This document shows positions 53,131-63,462 of a DNA stretch of 64,000 nt, piece by piece. Position 1 is the stretch's first letter, and each line of letters opens with the position of its first letter. A program made the position numbers and the translations under genes. The stretch comes from Streptomyces sp. Je 1-369 (GTDB lineage: Bacteria; Actinomycetota; Actinomycetes; Streptomycetales; Streptomycetaceae). The DNA lies in assembly GCF_026810505.1 (NCBI RefSeq), contig NZ_CP101750.1, positions 6,932,515 to 6,996,514 on the forward strand. The letters are read 5' to 3'. Below the pieces are notes generated by a model. It ran no database searches, was not told the origin of the DNA, and saw only the letters and a list, made by a program, of their open reading frames with translations.

Positions 53131-56100
53131 ATGCGCCCGATATCGCGTACGGCCTTGGGGGCGGCGTCCGCCGTCGCCCTCGCCGTCACCGCGGCCGTCC
53201 CGTCCGTGGCCGAGCCACGCGCGGACACGGCGGACAAGAGGCCACTGGTGGGCAGCGCCCCCCAGCGCGACGGCGGCTCCGTCGTCACCCTCGTCACCGG
53301 CGACCGGATCCTGGTGACGTCCGACGGCAAGGGGAGAGCGGGGGCGACCGCGCTGCCCGGCAAGGACGGTGAGGACGGCACGGCGCCGCTGATCCAGACC
53401 CGGCAGTCCGGCAAGGACCTGTACGTCTATCCCGAAGGCGCCGTCCACGCCATCGCCGACGGCCTCGTCGACGAGGAGCTCTTCAACGTCACCGGGCTCG
53501 TCCGTCAGGGCTACGACGACGCGCACTCCAAGAAGCTGCCGCTCATCGCCGTGTACGACAAGTCCGTCGACGTCGCCCGCACGGTGCCCGCCACCCCGCG
53601 CGGCGCCGAGCGCGGCGCCGTCCTCGAACCCGTCGACGGCGTCGCCCTGAAGGCCGACAAGAAGAAGGCCGGTGCCTTCTGGGCGGAGATCACCAACTCC
53701 AAGTCCCGTGCCGCGGGCGATCTGAAGAAGCTGTGGCTCGACGCCAAGGTCGAAGCCACTCTGGAACGGTCCACCAAGCAGGTGCACGCCCCCGAGGCCT
53801 GGGCCGCCGGATACGACGGCAAGGGCACCAAGGTCGCCGTCCTCGACACCGGCGCCGACGCCGAGCACCCTGACCTCAAGGGCCGCATCGGCGCGACGAA
53901 GAACTTCACCGACTCCCCGGACAACGAGGACCGGCAGGGCCACGGCACCCACACCACCTCCACCGTCGGCGGCTCCGGCGCGGCGAGCGGCGGCAAGAAG
54001 AAGGGCGTCGCGCCCGGCACCGAGCTGCTGCACGGCAAGGTCCTCAACGACAGCGGGTCCGGCGCCACGTCCTGGATCATCGAGGGCATGCAGTGGGCCG
54101 TCGACCAGAAGGCCGACGTCGTCTCGATGAGCCTCGGCAACCCGGCGCGGACCGACTGCACCGACCCGATGAGCACGGCGACCGAGGAGCTCGCGGGGTC
54201 CGCGAAGGACACCCTCTTCGTCATCGCCGCGGGCAACACCGGGCCGTCCCTCAACTCCGTCTCCTCGCCCGGCTGCGTGCCCGGCGTCCTGACTGTCGGC
54301 GCCGTCGACCGCGACGACACCACCGCGCCCTTCTCCAGCCGCGGGCCCGCGTACGGCTCGCACACCCTCAAGCCGGAGATCGCCGCGCCGGGCGTCGGCA
54401 TCTCCGCGGCGGCCGCGGGCGGCAGGGGCGTCCACGCGTACCAGTCCATGAGCGGTACGTCGATGGCGACCCCGCACGTCGCGGGCGCCGCCGCCCTGGT
54501 CAAGCAGCGCCACCCCGACTGGAGCGCCCAGGAGGTCAAGGCGGCCCTCGTGGCGTCCGCCGACAGCCGGGTGCCCGGTGACGCGCGCGAGACCGGCGGT
54601 GGACGGCTCGACGCCAAGGCCGCCATCGACCAGAAGGTGCTCGGCTCGCCCGCCGTGCAGGGCGGCAGCTTCGGCTGGCCGCAGGACTCCTCCGACCGCA
54701 CCACGGTCGACGTGCCCTACACCAACACCACGGACAAAGCAGTCGAGTTGACGCTGTCGGTGGCCCGGGTCACCGGCAACGACGGCTCCTCCGTCCGCTC
54801 CGGCGTCGCCCGGCTCGGCAAGCGCTCCGTGACCGTCCCGGCCGGGGCCACCGCGCAGGTGCCGTTGAAGATCACCCCCGACGCGGACCTGAAGCGCGCC
54901 CAGTACGGCGACGTCACGGGACGCGTCCTCGCCACCGCGAACGGCGGCATCCGCGTCTCCACGCCCTTCTCCCTCCACGTCCAGCCGGAGACCGTCAGCC
55001 TCCGCGTGAAGCTGATCGACCGCCACGGCAAGCCCGCCGCCGGCACGTCGTCCGTGGACCTCATCGGCACCGACACCGCCTCCGGTGAGCGGCGCTTCAA
55101 CGAGGGCGCGAACGACCAGACGTACCAAGTCCGCCCCGGTGCCTACTTCCTGACGGGGTTCATCGACACCCGGGACGCCGCCGACGGCAACGCAGGACTC
55201 ACCGACTCCCTCACCCATCTCGCCCGCCCCCAGGTCGAGGTGAAGAAGGACACCACGATCACGCTCGACGCCCGCAAGGCGCACCGCCTCACCGTCCGGA
55301 CGGACAAGGCGTCCGAAGTGCGCGGCGCCACCCTCGCGTTCGCCCGCACCTGGGGCAAGGACAACTGGCTGCACGCGGGCACCGCCGCGGGACCGCGCAC
55401 CATCCGCTCCTACTACCAGTCCGTCGAGGGCAAGCCGGCCGACGGCACCTTCGAGTCCGGCAGCTACTGGCGCACCGCGGCACCCCAGATCTCCGAACTC
55501 GCCGTCGTGGGCGGCAGGAAGCTGCACCCCCTGACCGCCTCCCTCGGCTCCGCCAACCTCGACGGCACGGGCAGGGCCTCAGTCGTCGACGCGAAGTCCG
55601 GCACCGCGCAGGAGCTCGAAGCCGCGGGAGTCAAGGGCAGGATCGCGCTGGTCGAGGCGCCCGACAGCGGTGACGTGGTGACCGTGGCCGCCGAGGCGAA
55701 GAAGGCCGGCGCGGTCGCCGTCCTCGCCCACCGCGCGGCACCCGGCCGCTGGTACCCGTCCGCCGGGTTCACCGGCTCCCCGCTGCCGGTGCTCGGCATC
55801 GAGCCGGCCGAGGCGGCGTACGTACTGTCCCGACTGGGCGCGGGCACCGCCGAGTTGACGTGGAAGGCCACGGCGAGCAGCCCGTACATCTACAACCTCG
55901 CGTTCCCCGAGACCGGGCAGATCCGCGACGACCGCACCTACCGCGTACGGGACAAGGATCTCGCCGCGAACGAGGCGACGTACCGTGCGATGGGCCAGGC
56001 CACGGACTACGTGGACCTGCCCTCCGCGGTCCGCCCCACCGGCCTGGAGATCTACTTCGGCAACCTCGCGTCGGTCCCCGCCCCCGGCAAGCGCACCGAG

Positions 56101-56901
56101 TACTACTCGGCGGGCACGACCGGCTGGGGCCACCAGGTGTCCAGCAGCTTCCCGTACGGCGAGTTCATGATCGACCCGGTGCGCACGTACGAGAAGGGGG
56201 AGCGGCGCAGGGAGACCTGGTACGACGGTGTCCTCACGCCCGGCGCGCCCCGCGACGCCGCGGGCAGGCCCGCACTCGCCGGTGAGCGTCAGGGAAATCT
56301 GATCGGTGTGGCCCCGGGCTTCTGGGCCGACGCGGAGCACGGCGGGATCCAGGGCAGCTTCGGTGACATCGGGTCCGTACGGCTCAAGCGGGACGGCGAG
56401 GTCGTGGGGGAGTCCGGCTGGCCGTCCGGGGTGTTCACCGTCCCGGCGGAGGACTCCGCGTACGAACTCACCCTCACCACCATGAAGATGGGCTCGCGGG
56501 TGTGGCACCGGTCGACGTCGACGGAGACGACCTGGTCGTTCCGCTCGCACCTCGACGAGAACGCGGCCTCGCAGGGCATCCCGATGCTCTTCCCGCGGTA
56601 CGGGATCGCCGAGGACGGACTCAAAACTCTCCCCGCGAAGGACGGACAGCGGATTGAACTCGGCGTGACGGGGCACGCGGGCTACGAGCCCGGCGCGCTC
56701 ACCACAGCGCGGCTGTCGTACTCGTACGACGAGGGCCGGACGTGGACGGCGGCGACGACCGCCCGACACGGCGGAAAGTGGAGCGCGACCGTGAACCACG
56801 CGGGCGCTTCCGGCAAGCCGGTCCGGCTCAGTACGCAACTGACGGACGCCCATGGCAACTCCGTCTCACAAACCGTGGCTCGCGCCTACGACGTGCGCTA
56901 G
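53131..56901 (+). CDS. Large secreted subtilisin-like protease (S8) with PA-type insert
   Basis: This 1256-residue extracellular protease has a signal peptide (MRPISRTALGAASAVALAVT and cleavage near VPSVAEP), then a prodomain of about 190 residues. The S8 catalytic domain has Asp in VAVLDTGADAEHPDLKGRIG, His in DRQGHGTHTTSTVGGSGAAS and Ser in SGTSMATPHVAGAAALVKQR, with Asn in VIAAGNTGPSLNS. The C-terminal 750 residues are beta-rich, and a stretch around VVTVAAEAKKAGAVAVLAHR may be a PA-like domain. The ATG at 53131 has GGGGAGAG upstream. The regulator encoded divergently is likely to control it. It should digest extracellular protein. Confidence 0.95.
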   Translation: MRPISRTALGAASAVALAVTAAVPSVAEPRADTADKRPLVGSAPQRDGGSVVTLVTGDRILVTSDGKGRAGATALPGKDGEDGTAPLIQTRQSGKDLYVYPEGAVHAIADGLVDEELFNVTGLVRQGYDDAHSKKLPLIAVYDKSVDVARTVPATPRGAERGAVLEPVDGVALKADKKKAGAFWAEITNSKSRAAGDLKKLWLDAKVEATLERSTKQVHAPEAWAAGYDGKGTKVAVLDTGADAEHPDLKGRIGATKNFTDSPDNEDRQGHGTHTTSTVGGSGAASGGKKKGVAPGTELLHGKVLNDSGSGATSWIIEGMQWAVDQKADVVSMSLGNPARTDCTDPMSTATEELAGSAKDTLFVIAAGNTGPSLNSVSSPGCVPGVLTVGAVDRDDTTAPFSSRGPAYGSHTLKPEIAAPGVGISAAAAGGRGVHAYQSMSGTSMATPHVAGAAALVKQRHPDWSAQEVKAALVASADSRVPGDARETGGGRLDAKAAIDQKVLGSPAVQGGSFGWPQDSSDRTTVDVPYTNTTDKAVELTLSVARVTGNDGSSVRSGVARLGKRSVTVPAGATAQVPLKITPDADLKRAQYGDVTGRVLATANGGIRVSTPFSLHVQPETVSLRVKLIDRHGKPAAGTSSVDLIGTDTASGERRFNEGANDQTYQVRPGAYFLTGFIDTRDAADGNAGLTDSLTHLARPQVEVKKDTTITLDARKAHRLTVRTDKASEVRGATLAFARTWGKDNWLHAGTAAGPRTIRSYYQSVEGKPADGTFESGSYWRTAAPQISELAVVGGRKLHPLTASLGSANLDGTGRASVVDAKSGTAQELEAAGVKGRIALVEAPDSGDVVTVAAEAKKAGAVAVLAHRAAPGRWYPSAGFTGSPLPVLGIEPAEAAYVLSRLGAGTAELTWKATASSPYIYNLAFPETGQIRDDRTYRVRDKDLAANEATYRAMGQATDYVDLPSAVRPTGLEIYFGNLASVPAPGKRTEYYSAGTTGWGHQVSSSFPYGEFMIDPVRTYEKGERRRETWYDGVLTPGAPRDAAGRPALAGERQGNLIGVAPGFWADAEHGGIQGSFGDIGSVRLKRDGEVVGESGWPSGVFTVPAEDSAYELTLTTMKMGSRVWHRSTSTETTWSFRSHLDENAASQGIPMLFPRYGIAEDGLKTLPAKDGQRIELGVTGHAGYEPGALTTARLSYSYDEGRTWTAATTARHGGKWSATVNHAGASGKPVRLSTQLTDAHGNSVSQTVARAYDVR

Positions 56902-56912
56902 TCACACCGGTT

Positions 56913-56954
56913 CCGCCGGGCGGTCCTCCTGTGGGGGGTGGGCCCGCCCGGCGG
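56913..56954 (+). terminator. Hairpin after the large subtilase gene
   Basis: Perfect 11-base arms, CCGCCGGGCGG (56913-56923) and CCGCCCGGCGG (56944-56954), enclose a 20-base loop. A TCCCTTGTTGT tail follows. The hairpin starts 12 bases after the stop codon. Confidence 0.75.
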
Positions 56955-57032
56955 TCCCTTGTTGTCGCCGAGATGGCCGGAATTTCCGGAAGCACCGTTT
57001 TCGTACGGCCTCCGCGGTGGAAAATTAGGGGC

Positions 57033-58346
57033 ATGAGCCAGCAGGGGGACAGGCCCAGCGGTCGCGACGACGACTGGTGGGGACAGCTGTACGACGACGC
57101 CGCGCCGGACACGGGCCCCGCTCCCGCGCCGGACACCCTGGACGACAGATACGCCTCGGCATCGAACGCACTCCAGAACCCTCTGCCGCCCCCGCGTGCT
57201 CCCGCGGACCTCTCCGGGGCCGACCCCGGGGCTGCGGGGCCCCGTGCCCCCCGTACCCCTCCCACCTTCACCGCCCCCGCTCCCTGGGCCCCGCCCACCA
57301 CCCCCCATGGGCCCGTGACGTTCCCGGGCGGGGAGGCCCCGCGCAGGGGCTACGGCGTGGGGGACGGGCCCCCTTACGTCGGGGACGGGCCGCCCACCTA
57401 TGAGGCGGAGCCCACCGTGCTGCCCGTCGCGGATCCCGACGACCTCGGGGACCTCGTCGCCGACACCGTGCTGGAGGGTGCCCGGTACGGGGTCAGTACG
57501 GTGCGTGCCGCCTCCGTGCGCGGGGACTCCGCCCGGTACCGGGGCGAGCCGCGCCGCGACGCGCTGCTCACCGCTCGCTTCGGCAGCGGGGAGGACGCTC
57601 TCGTCCTTGTCGCCATGGCCACCGGCGCCCGCGCCACCCCCGGCGCGCACCGTGCCGCCGCCGAGGCGTGCGACTGGATCGGGCGGGCCGTCGGGCGCAG
57701 TCATTCGCGGCTCGCGGAGGACATTCGAGCCGCCCGGCGCGGTGACCTGAAGTCGGGGCTGCACCGCCTCACGGACCGTAGCCTCGGCAAGCTCCGCGCG
57801 CACGCCGTCGACCTGGGGCTGGAGCCCGACGAGTACGCCGCGTCCCTGCGGTGCCTCCTCCTGCCCGCCGACCCCCAATGCCGTACGCGCGTGTTCTTCG
57901 GCGTCGGCGCGGGCGGTCTCTTCCGGCTGCGCGACGGCGCGTGGCAGGACATCGAACCGAGGGTCGCCGACGCCACCGGCGAGGCCGTCGTCGGCTTCGG
58001 ATCGCCGCCCCCGCCCTCGCCCCCGCCGGACGCGACGCAGGAGAGCGATCGGCTCACCATGGCCCTGGGGATCACCACGCCCCCCAGCCCGTACGAACCC
58101 GCCCCCGAGCCGCCCCGCGACCCCTTCCGTTTCCGCGCCTCCATCGCCCGCCCGGGTGACACGCTCGTCCTGTGCAGCGAAGGCCTCGCCGAGCCGCTGC
58201 GCGGCGAACCCGAGCTCGCCGAACACCTCACCCGCAGATGGGAGAAGGGCGGCCCACCGGGGCTCGCCGCGTTCCTGGCCGACATCCAGGTCAGGGTCAA
58301 GGGGTACGCCGACGACCGCACGGCCGCCGCGGTCTGGGAGGCATGA
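57033..58346 (+). CDS. PP2C-like protein, probably lacking catalytic metal ligands
   Basis: This 437-residue protein has a Pro-rich, disordered N-terminal 130 residues, then a PPM/PP2C-type fold. The expected ADG metal motif after the first strands is replaced in LVLVAMATGARATPGAHRAA, and the later SDGL is LVLCSEGLAEPL. The C-terminal DDRTAAAVWEA corresponds to the usual DNxTxV motif. With these Asp residues lost, phosphatase activity is doubtful and it may be a pseudo-phosphatase. The identity as PP2C-like rests on the order of strands and these degenerate motifs. The ATG at 57033 follows AGGGG. It stands alone between two convergent or same-strand genes. Confidence 0.7.
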   Translation: MSQQGDRPSGRDDDWWGQLYDDAAPDTGPAPAPDTLDDRYASASNALQNPLPPPRAPADLSGADPGAAGPRAPRTPPTFTAPAPWAPPTTPHGPVTFPGGEAPRRGYGVGDGPPYVGDGPPTYEAEPTVLPVADPDDLGDLVADTVLEGARYGVSTVRAASVRGDSARYRGEPRRDALLTARFGSGEDALVLVAMATGARATPGAHRAAAEACDWIGRAVGRSHSRLAEDIRAARRGDLKSGLHRLTDRSLGKLRAHAVDLGLEPDEYAASLRCLLLPADPQCRTRVFFGVGAGGLFRLRDGAWQDIEPRVADATGEAVVGFGSPPPPSPPPDATQESDRLTMALGITTPPSPYEPAPEPPRDPFRFRASIARPGDTLVLCSEGLAEPLRGEPELAEHLTRRWEKGGPPGLAAFLADIQVRVKGYADDRTAAAVWEA

Positions 58347-58474
58347 CCGCCGCACCTGTGAATTCATGGACCAGAGGCGATCAGAGGAATGGTCGCGCGT
58401 CGTACGAGTGAAGTCCCGGTCCACGGGTCACACGGGTGAAGCACGGTTCACCAGCGTCGGAAGGTGCGTACAGC

Positions 58475-60217
58475 ATGGCCAAGCAGAACGTCGCCGAGCA
58501 GTTCGTCGACATCCTCGTCCGGGCGGGCGTCAAGCGCCTGTACGGAGTCGTCGGCGACAGCCTCAACCCGGTCGTGGACGCCATCCGACGCACCAAGGAC
58601 ATCGACTGGGTCCAGGTGCGGCACGAGGAGACCGCCGCCTTCGCGGCCGGTGCCGAGGCCCAGATCACCGGGAACCTCGCCGCCTGCGCGGGCTCCTGCG
58701 GCCCCGGCAACCTCCACCTGATCAACGGCCTGTACGACGCGCACCGCTCCATGGCGCCGGTCCTCGCGCTCGCCGCGCAGATCCCGTCGAGCGAGATCGG
58801 GCTCGGGTACTTCCAGGAGACCCATCCGGACCAGCTGTTCCGCGAATGCAGTCACTACAGCGAGCTGATCTCGACGCCGAAGCAGATGCCGCGGCTGCTG
58901 CAGACCGCCATCCAGAACGCCGTCGGGCAAGGTGGTGTGAGTGTGGTGTCCCTGCCCGGGGACATCGCGGCCGAGCCCGCGCCGGAGCAGGGCGCCGAGA
59001 CCGCGCTGGTCACGTCGCGTCCCACCGTGCGGCCCGGTGACACCGAGATCGAGCAGCTCGCCGCGATGATCGACGAAGCCGACAAGATCACCCTGTTCTG
59101 CGGCAGCGGCACCGCGGGCGCGCACGCCGAGGTGATGGAGTTCGCCGAGAAGGTGAAGTCCCCCGTGGGCCACGCCCTGCGCGGCAAGGAGTGGATCCAG
59201 TACGACAACCCGTACGACGTGGGCATGAGCGGCCTGCTGGGCTACGGCGCCGCCTACGAGGCCACGCACGAGTGCGACCTGCTGATCCTGCTCGGCACGG
59301 ACTTCCCGTACAACGCCTTCCTGCCGGACGATGTCAAGATCGTCCAGGTCGATGTCCGTCCCGAGCGCCTCGGGCGCCGCTCGAAGCTGGATCTCGCCGT
59401 CTGGGGCGACGTGCGCGAGACGCTGCGCTGTCTGACCCCGCGCATCTCGCCGAAGTCGAACCGCAAGTTCCTCGACAAGATGCTCAAGAAGCACGCCGAC
59501 GCGTTGGAAGGCGTGGTGAAGGCGTACACGCGCAAGGTCGAGAAGCACGTCCCGATCCATCCCGAGTACGTCGCATCGGTCCTCGACGACCTCGCCGCCG
59601 ACGACGCGGTGTTCACCGTCGACACCGGCATGTGCAACGTGTGGGCGGCCCGCTATCTCACCCCGAACGGCAGGCGCCGCATCATCGGCTCCTTCAGCCA
59701 CGGCTCGATGGCGAACGCCCTGCCGCAGGCGATCGGCGCCCAGTTCGTCGACCGGAAGCGGCAGGTCGTGTCCATGTCGGGCGACGGCGGTTTCTCGATG
59801 CTGATGGGTGATTTCCTCACCCTCGTCCAGCACGACCTGCCCGTGAAGGTCGTGCTGTTCAACAACTCCTCGCTGGGCATGGTGGAGCTGGAGATGCTGG
59901 TGGCCGGACTGCCGAACTACGGCACGGCCAACCACAACCCGGACTTCGCCGCCGTCGCCCGCGCCGCGGGTGCCTACGGCGTACGGGTGGAGAAGCCCAA
60001 GCAGCTCGCCGGCGCCCTCAAGGACGCCTTCGCGCACAAGGGCCCCGCCCTGGTCGACATCGTGACCGACCCGAACGCCCTCTCCATCCCGCCCAAGATC
60101 AGCTCGGACATGGTGACCGGCTTCGCCCTCTCCGCCAGCAAGATCGTCCTGGACGGCGGCGTGGGCCGCATGCTGCAGATGGCCCGCTCCAATCTGCGGA
60201 ACGTGCCGAGGCCGTGA
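58475..60217 (+). CDS. poxB: PoxB-like thiamine-diphosphate-dependent enzyme (pyruvate oxidase/dehydrogenase type)
   Basis: This 580-residue enzyme has the three ThDP-family domains. The N-terminal Pyr domain includes the catalytic Glu in VQVRHEETAAFAAGAEAQIT and SCGPGNLHLINGLYDAHRSM. A central domain follows from ADKITLFCGSGTAGAHAEVM, and the C-terminal PP domain has the GDG-N motif in VSMSGDGGFSMLMGDFLTLV and VVLFNNSSLGMVELEML. E. coli PoxB oxidises pyruvate to acetate and CO2, passing electrons to quinone. The last 40 residues here (ISSDMVTGFALSASKIVLDG) resemble the C-terminal part of that family. GGAAGG precedes the ATG at 58475. Confidence 0.9.
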   Translation: MAKQNVAEQFVDILVRAGVKRLYGVVGDSLNPVVDAIRRTKDIDWVQVRHEETAAFAAGAEAQITGNLAACAGSCGPGNLHLINGLYDAHRSMAPVLALAAQIPSSEIGLGYFQETHPDQLFRECSHYSELISTPKQMPRLLQTAIQNAVGQGGVSVVSLPGDIAAEPAPEQGAETALVTSRPTVRPGDTEIEQLAAMIDEADKITLFCGSGTAGAHAEVMEFAEKVKSPVGHALRGKEWIQYDNPYDVGMSGLLGYGAAYEATHECDLLILLGTDFPYNAFLPDDVKIVQVDVRPERLGRRSKLDLAVWGDVRETLRCLTPRISPKSNRKFLDKMLKKHADALEGVVKAYTRKVEKHVPIHPEYVASVLDDLAADDAVFTVDTGMCNVWAARYLTPNGRRRIIGSFSHGSMANALPQAIGAQFVDRKRQVVSMSGDGGFSMLMGDFLTLVQHDLPVKVVLFNNSSLGMVELEMLVAGLPNYGTANHNPDFAAVARAAGAYGVRVEKPKQLAGALKDAFAHKGPALVDIVTDPNALSIPPKISSDMVTGFALSASKIVLDGGVGRMLQMARSNLRNVPRP

Positions 60218-60241
60218 CCGCGGCCCCGGCACCGGAACCCG

Positions 60242-63200
60242 TCAGGCGGGTCGCAGCCGCAGCGTGACGATCTGGAACGGACGCAGCGCGAGCGCGAGGC
60301 CCGCCTCGCCCGTGCCCGCCTCGTGCAGCGGACGTTCCAGCAGGTCCGTCACCTCCGCCCGGGCCACCGGGAAGGAGGTGCGGAGCGTGGCCGCAGCCCG
60401 GCCGCCGCGCGACTCGTAGAGACGTACGATCACGTCGCCGCTGCGGTCGTCGGCGAGTTTCACCGACTCGACCGTGACCGCCGGGTGGTCGACGTCCACC
60501 AGGGACGGCAGGACGGGGGAGTCCGCCACTCGCAGGGGCAGGTTGAGCGCGAGGCCCTCCGCCACCGCGTCGCCGGTCGCGGCCCCGGGCAGCAGCGCGT
60601 ACGTGAAGCGGTGCCTGCCCTGGTCCGTCTCCGGGTCCGGGCTGTGCGGGGCCCGAAGGAGCGTGAGCCGGACCGTGGTGCCGAGCGCGTCGGCGTGCTC
60701 GGTGCGCGTCACGTCGTGGCCGTACGTCGCGTCGTTGAGCACCGCGACGCCGTACCCCTCCTCCGCCACCCGCAGCCAGCGGTGCGCACAGATCTCGTAA
60801 CGCGCCGCGTCCCAGCCCGTGTTGGCGTGCGTGGGCCGGTGCACATGGCCGAACTGGATCTCGGCGGCAGATCGTTCGGCGTGCACGTCGAGGGGGAACG
60901 CGGCCTTGAGGACCTTCTCCGACTCGCGCCAGTCGACGTCCGTGACGACGTCCAGGCGCCTGCTGCCCGCCGCGAGCCGGATCTCCTGCGTGATCCGCGA
61001 CGCCCCGAAGGTCCGCACGACCCGCACCGCGACCCGCAGCGGCCCGTCCTCGACGAGCTCGACGGAGTCGGCGTCGGTGAGGTCGGTGTGCCGGCGCCGG
61101 TAGTGCTTGTCGAGGTCCCACGCGTCGTAGTGCGTGGGGTGGTCGGGGTGCAGCTGGAGGAGGTTGCCGGGGGCGGCGAGCACCTCGCGGCCCGCGTCCA
61201 GGTCCTTGACGGAGGCGAGCAGCCCGGCGGCGTCGACGGTGACGCTCAGGTGCTCGTTGGTGAGCAGGATCGTGTCACCGGTCGTGTGCGCCACCGCGCC
61301 CGCCCCGGCGTCCCGTGCCGCGTCGACGCTCTGCGTGCCGTGCGCGGGCACGTCGATCCGCACCAGCATGCCGTCACCGGGGTCGACGACCTCACTGCGG
61401 GCGTACGGCGAGGCGTTGAGCACCGCGGGCCCGCCCGCGCCCAGGGAGCGCACGGCCGACGCCGTGATCCCGTCCAGCTCGGCCAGGACCCGTTCGTAGG
61501 TGTCGCGGGCCTCCCGGTGCACCCAGGCGATCGACGAGCCGGGCAGGATGTCGTGGAACTGGTGCAGCAGCACCGTCTTCCACAGCCGGTCGAGCGTGTC
61601 GTACGGATAGACGTACGCGGGATCGCGCACCGCGGCCGCCGTGCACCACAACTCGGCCTCGCGCAGGGCGTGTTCGCTGCGCCGGTTGCCGCGCTTGGTG
61701 GCGGCCTGCGTGGTGTACGTGGCGCGGTGCAGCTCCAGGTACAGCTCACCGGACCAGACGGGGGCCTGTGCGCCGTACTCCTCCTGGGCCGCCGCGAAGA
61801 ACGCCGACGGCTTCTCGATCTCGACGCGCGGCGAGCCCTCCAGGGAGCGCAGGCGCCGTGCCCGCTCCATCATCTCGCGGGTGGGCCCGCCCCCGCCGTC
61901 GCCCCAGCCGAAGGGCACCAGCGAACGGGAGGCGCGCCCCTTGTCGGCGAAGTTCCGCTCGGCGTGCGCGAGTTCGGCTCCGTGGAACTGCGAGTTGTAG
62001 GTGTCCACGGGCGGGAAGTGGGTGAAGACGCGGGTCCCGTCGATGCCCTCCCACCAGAAGGTGTGGTGCGGCATCTTGTTGGACTGGTTCCAGCTCAGCT
62101 TCTGCGTGAGGAACCAGCGGACGCCCGCGAGCTTCGCCAGCTGCGGGAAGGCGGCCGTGTAGCCGAAGGAGTCCGGCAGCCAGATCTCCTCCGTCTCGAC
62201 GCCGAGCTCCTCGCGGAAGAACCGCATGCCGTGCGTGATCTGCCGGGCGAGCGCCTCGCCGCCCGGCATGTTGGCGTCCGACTCGACCCACATCGAACCC
62301 ACCGGTGCCCAGGTGCCGTCCGCGACCGCCTTCTTGATGCGCTCCCAGATGTGCGGCTGGTGCTCCTTGACCCACGCGTACTGCTGGGCCTGCGAGCAGG
62401 CGAAGACCAGCTCCGGGTACTCCTCGGCCAGCGCCGTCACGTTGGCAAAGGTCCGCGAGGCCTTGCGCACCGTCTCGCGCAGGGGCCACAGCCACGCCGA
62501 GTCGATATGCGCGTGCCCGGTTGCCGATACGCGGTGGGCGCTGGCGTGCGCGGGCCGCGCGAGGACATCGGCGAGTTCCGCCCGCGCGGCGGCCGCCGTG
62601 CCCGGTACGTCGTGCAGATCGAGGGCGTCGAGCATGTCCTCCAGGGCGCGCAGGGTCTCGTGCCGACGCGGACGGTCGGCGTCCAGTTCCCGCATGAGCT
62701 CGGAGAGGACCTCGATGTCGAGGATCAGCTGCCATACGTCCTCGTTCAGTACGGCGAGGTCGGCAGACGTGAATCGGTAGATCGGGGTATTGCCTGCGGT
62801 CAGTACGTCGCCCAGGGGTGTCGGCACGAAGTCGTGCAGAACAGCCGGATTGGCCGCCGCTTCGAGAAGTAGGTGCACCGGTTCGCCGCCCTGAGCAGGG
62901 GAGGCCACCGGAATATGCCGATTGCGCGGGTGAACGCCCTTGAGGGGGACGCCCGTCGCGTCGTAGACGAGCCCCTCCGCCTGGAAGCCGGGTCCCTCGC
63001 CGGTGAACCCGGGGTCGATCACGACCTCGACGCGGCGCCCCCGCCACTCGTCAGGCACCTGCCCTTGAATCCGGAACCAACTGGTCGACCAGGGATTTCC
63101 CCACTCCGTGCCGGTCTCGAAGGGCTCGTACTCCGCTTCGAGTGCGGCCCCGACGGGCACCGGTTCGCCCGGCGCGTGCCACACGGAGAGGGTCAGCGGC

Positions 63201-63286
63201 GTGCGCCGTGTGTACTGGGCGGGCCGGATGAACTGGCGCAGCGCCCGCTCCAGGCGGCCTTCCACCAGCAGTCTGTCGTCGTGCAC
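60242..63286 (-). CDS. Glycoside hydrolase family 38 alpha-mannosidase
   Basis: This 1014-residue enzyme shows the GH38 blocks. The zinc and active-site region starts with SATGHAHIDSAWLWPLRETV. The nucleophile Asp is in EEIWLPDSFGYTAAFPQLAK, and ANMPGGEALARQITHGMRFF, GVRWFLTQKLSWNQSNKMPH and the zinc-ligand His region in DTYNSQFHGAE are all present. It should hydrolyse alpha-mannosides in the cytoplasm, as no signal peptide is present. It starts at GTG 63286 with GGAG six bases upstream. No mannoside transporter adjoins it. Confidence 0.93.
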   Translation of the reverse strand: MHDDRLLVEGRLERALRQFIRPAQYTRRTPLTLSVWHAPGEPVPVGAALEAEYEPFETGTEWGNPWSTSWFRIQGQVPDEWRGRRVEVVIDPGFTGEGPGFQAEGLVYDATGVPLKGVHPRNRHIPVASPAQGGEPVHLLLEAAANPAVLHDFVPTPLGDVLTAGNTPIYRFTSADLAVLNEDVWQLILDIEVLSELMRELDADRPRRHETLRALEDMLDALDLHDVPGTAAAARAELADVLARPAHASAHRVSATGHAHIDSAWLWPLRETVRKASRTFANVTALAEEYPELVFACSQAQQYAWVKEHQPHIWERIKKAVADGTWAPVGSMWVESDANMPGGEALARQITHGMRFFREELGVETEEIWLPDSFGYTAAFPQLAKLAGVRWFLTQKLSWNQSNKMPHHTFWWEGIDGTRVFTHFPPVDTYNSQFHGAELAHAERNFADKGRASRSLVPFGWGDGGGGPTREMMERARRLRSLEGSPRVEIEKPSAFFAAAQEEYGAQAPVWSGELYLELHRATYTTQAATKRGNRRSEHALREAELWCTAAAVRDPAYVYPYDTLDRLWKTVLLHQFHDILPGSSIAWVHREARDTYERVLAELDGITASAVRSLGAGGPAVLNASPYARSEVVDPGDGMLVRIDVPAHGTQSVDAARDAGAGAVAHTTGDTILLTNEHLSVTVDAAGLLASVKDLDAGREVLAAPGNLLQLHPDHPTHYDAWDLDKHYRRRHTDLTDADSVELVEDGPLRVAVRVVRTFGASRITQEIRLAAGSRRLDVVTDVDWRESEKVLKAAFPLDVHAERSAAEIQFGHVHRPTHANTGWDAARYEICAHRWLRVAEEGYGVAVLNDATYGHDVTRTEHADALGTTVRLTLLRAPHSPDPETDQGRHRFTYALLPGAATGDAVAEGLALNLPLRVADSPVLPSLVDVDHPAVTVESVKLADDRSGDVIVRLYESRGGRAAATLRTSFPVARAEVTDLLERPLHEAGTGEAGLALALRPFQIVTLRLRPA

Positions 63287-63462
63287 TCGTGCTCCTCGGG
63301 ACGCTCGACGGTGGGGTCCACCGCTTCACTTCCCCCCAACCCGGGGATGCACCCCCCGCTATTGGTTGATGATTCGACAAGCGTGCCGTGACCGGCCCGG
63401 GGCATGCATCCCGTGAGGCTGTTCGAAAGGGAGGCAGAGACATCGCTTTGTGGGCGGGGGTC

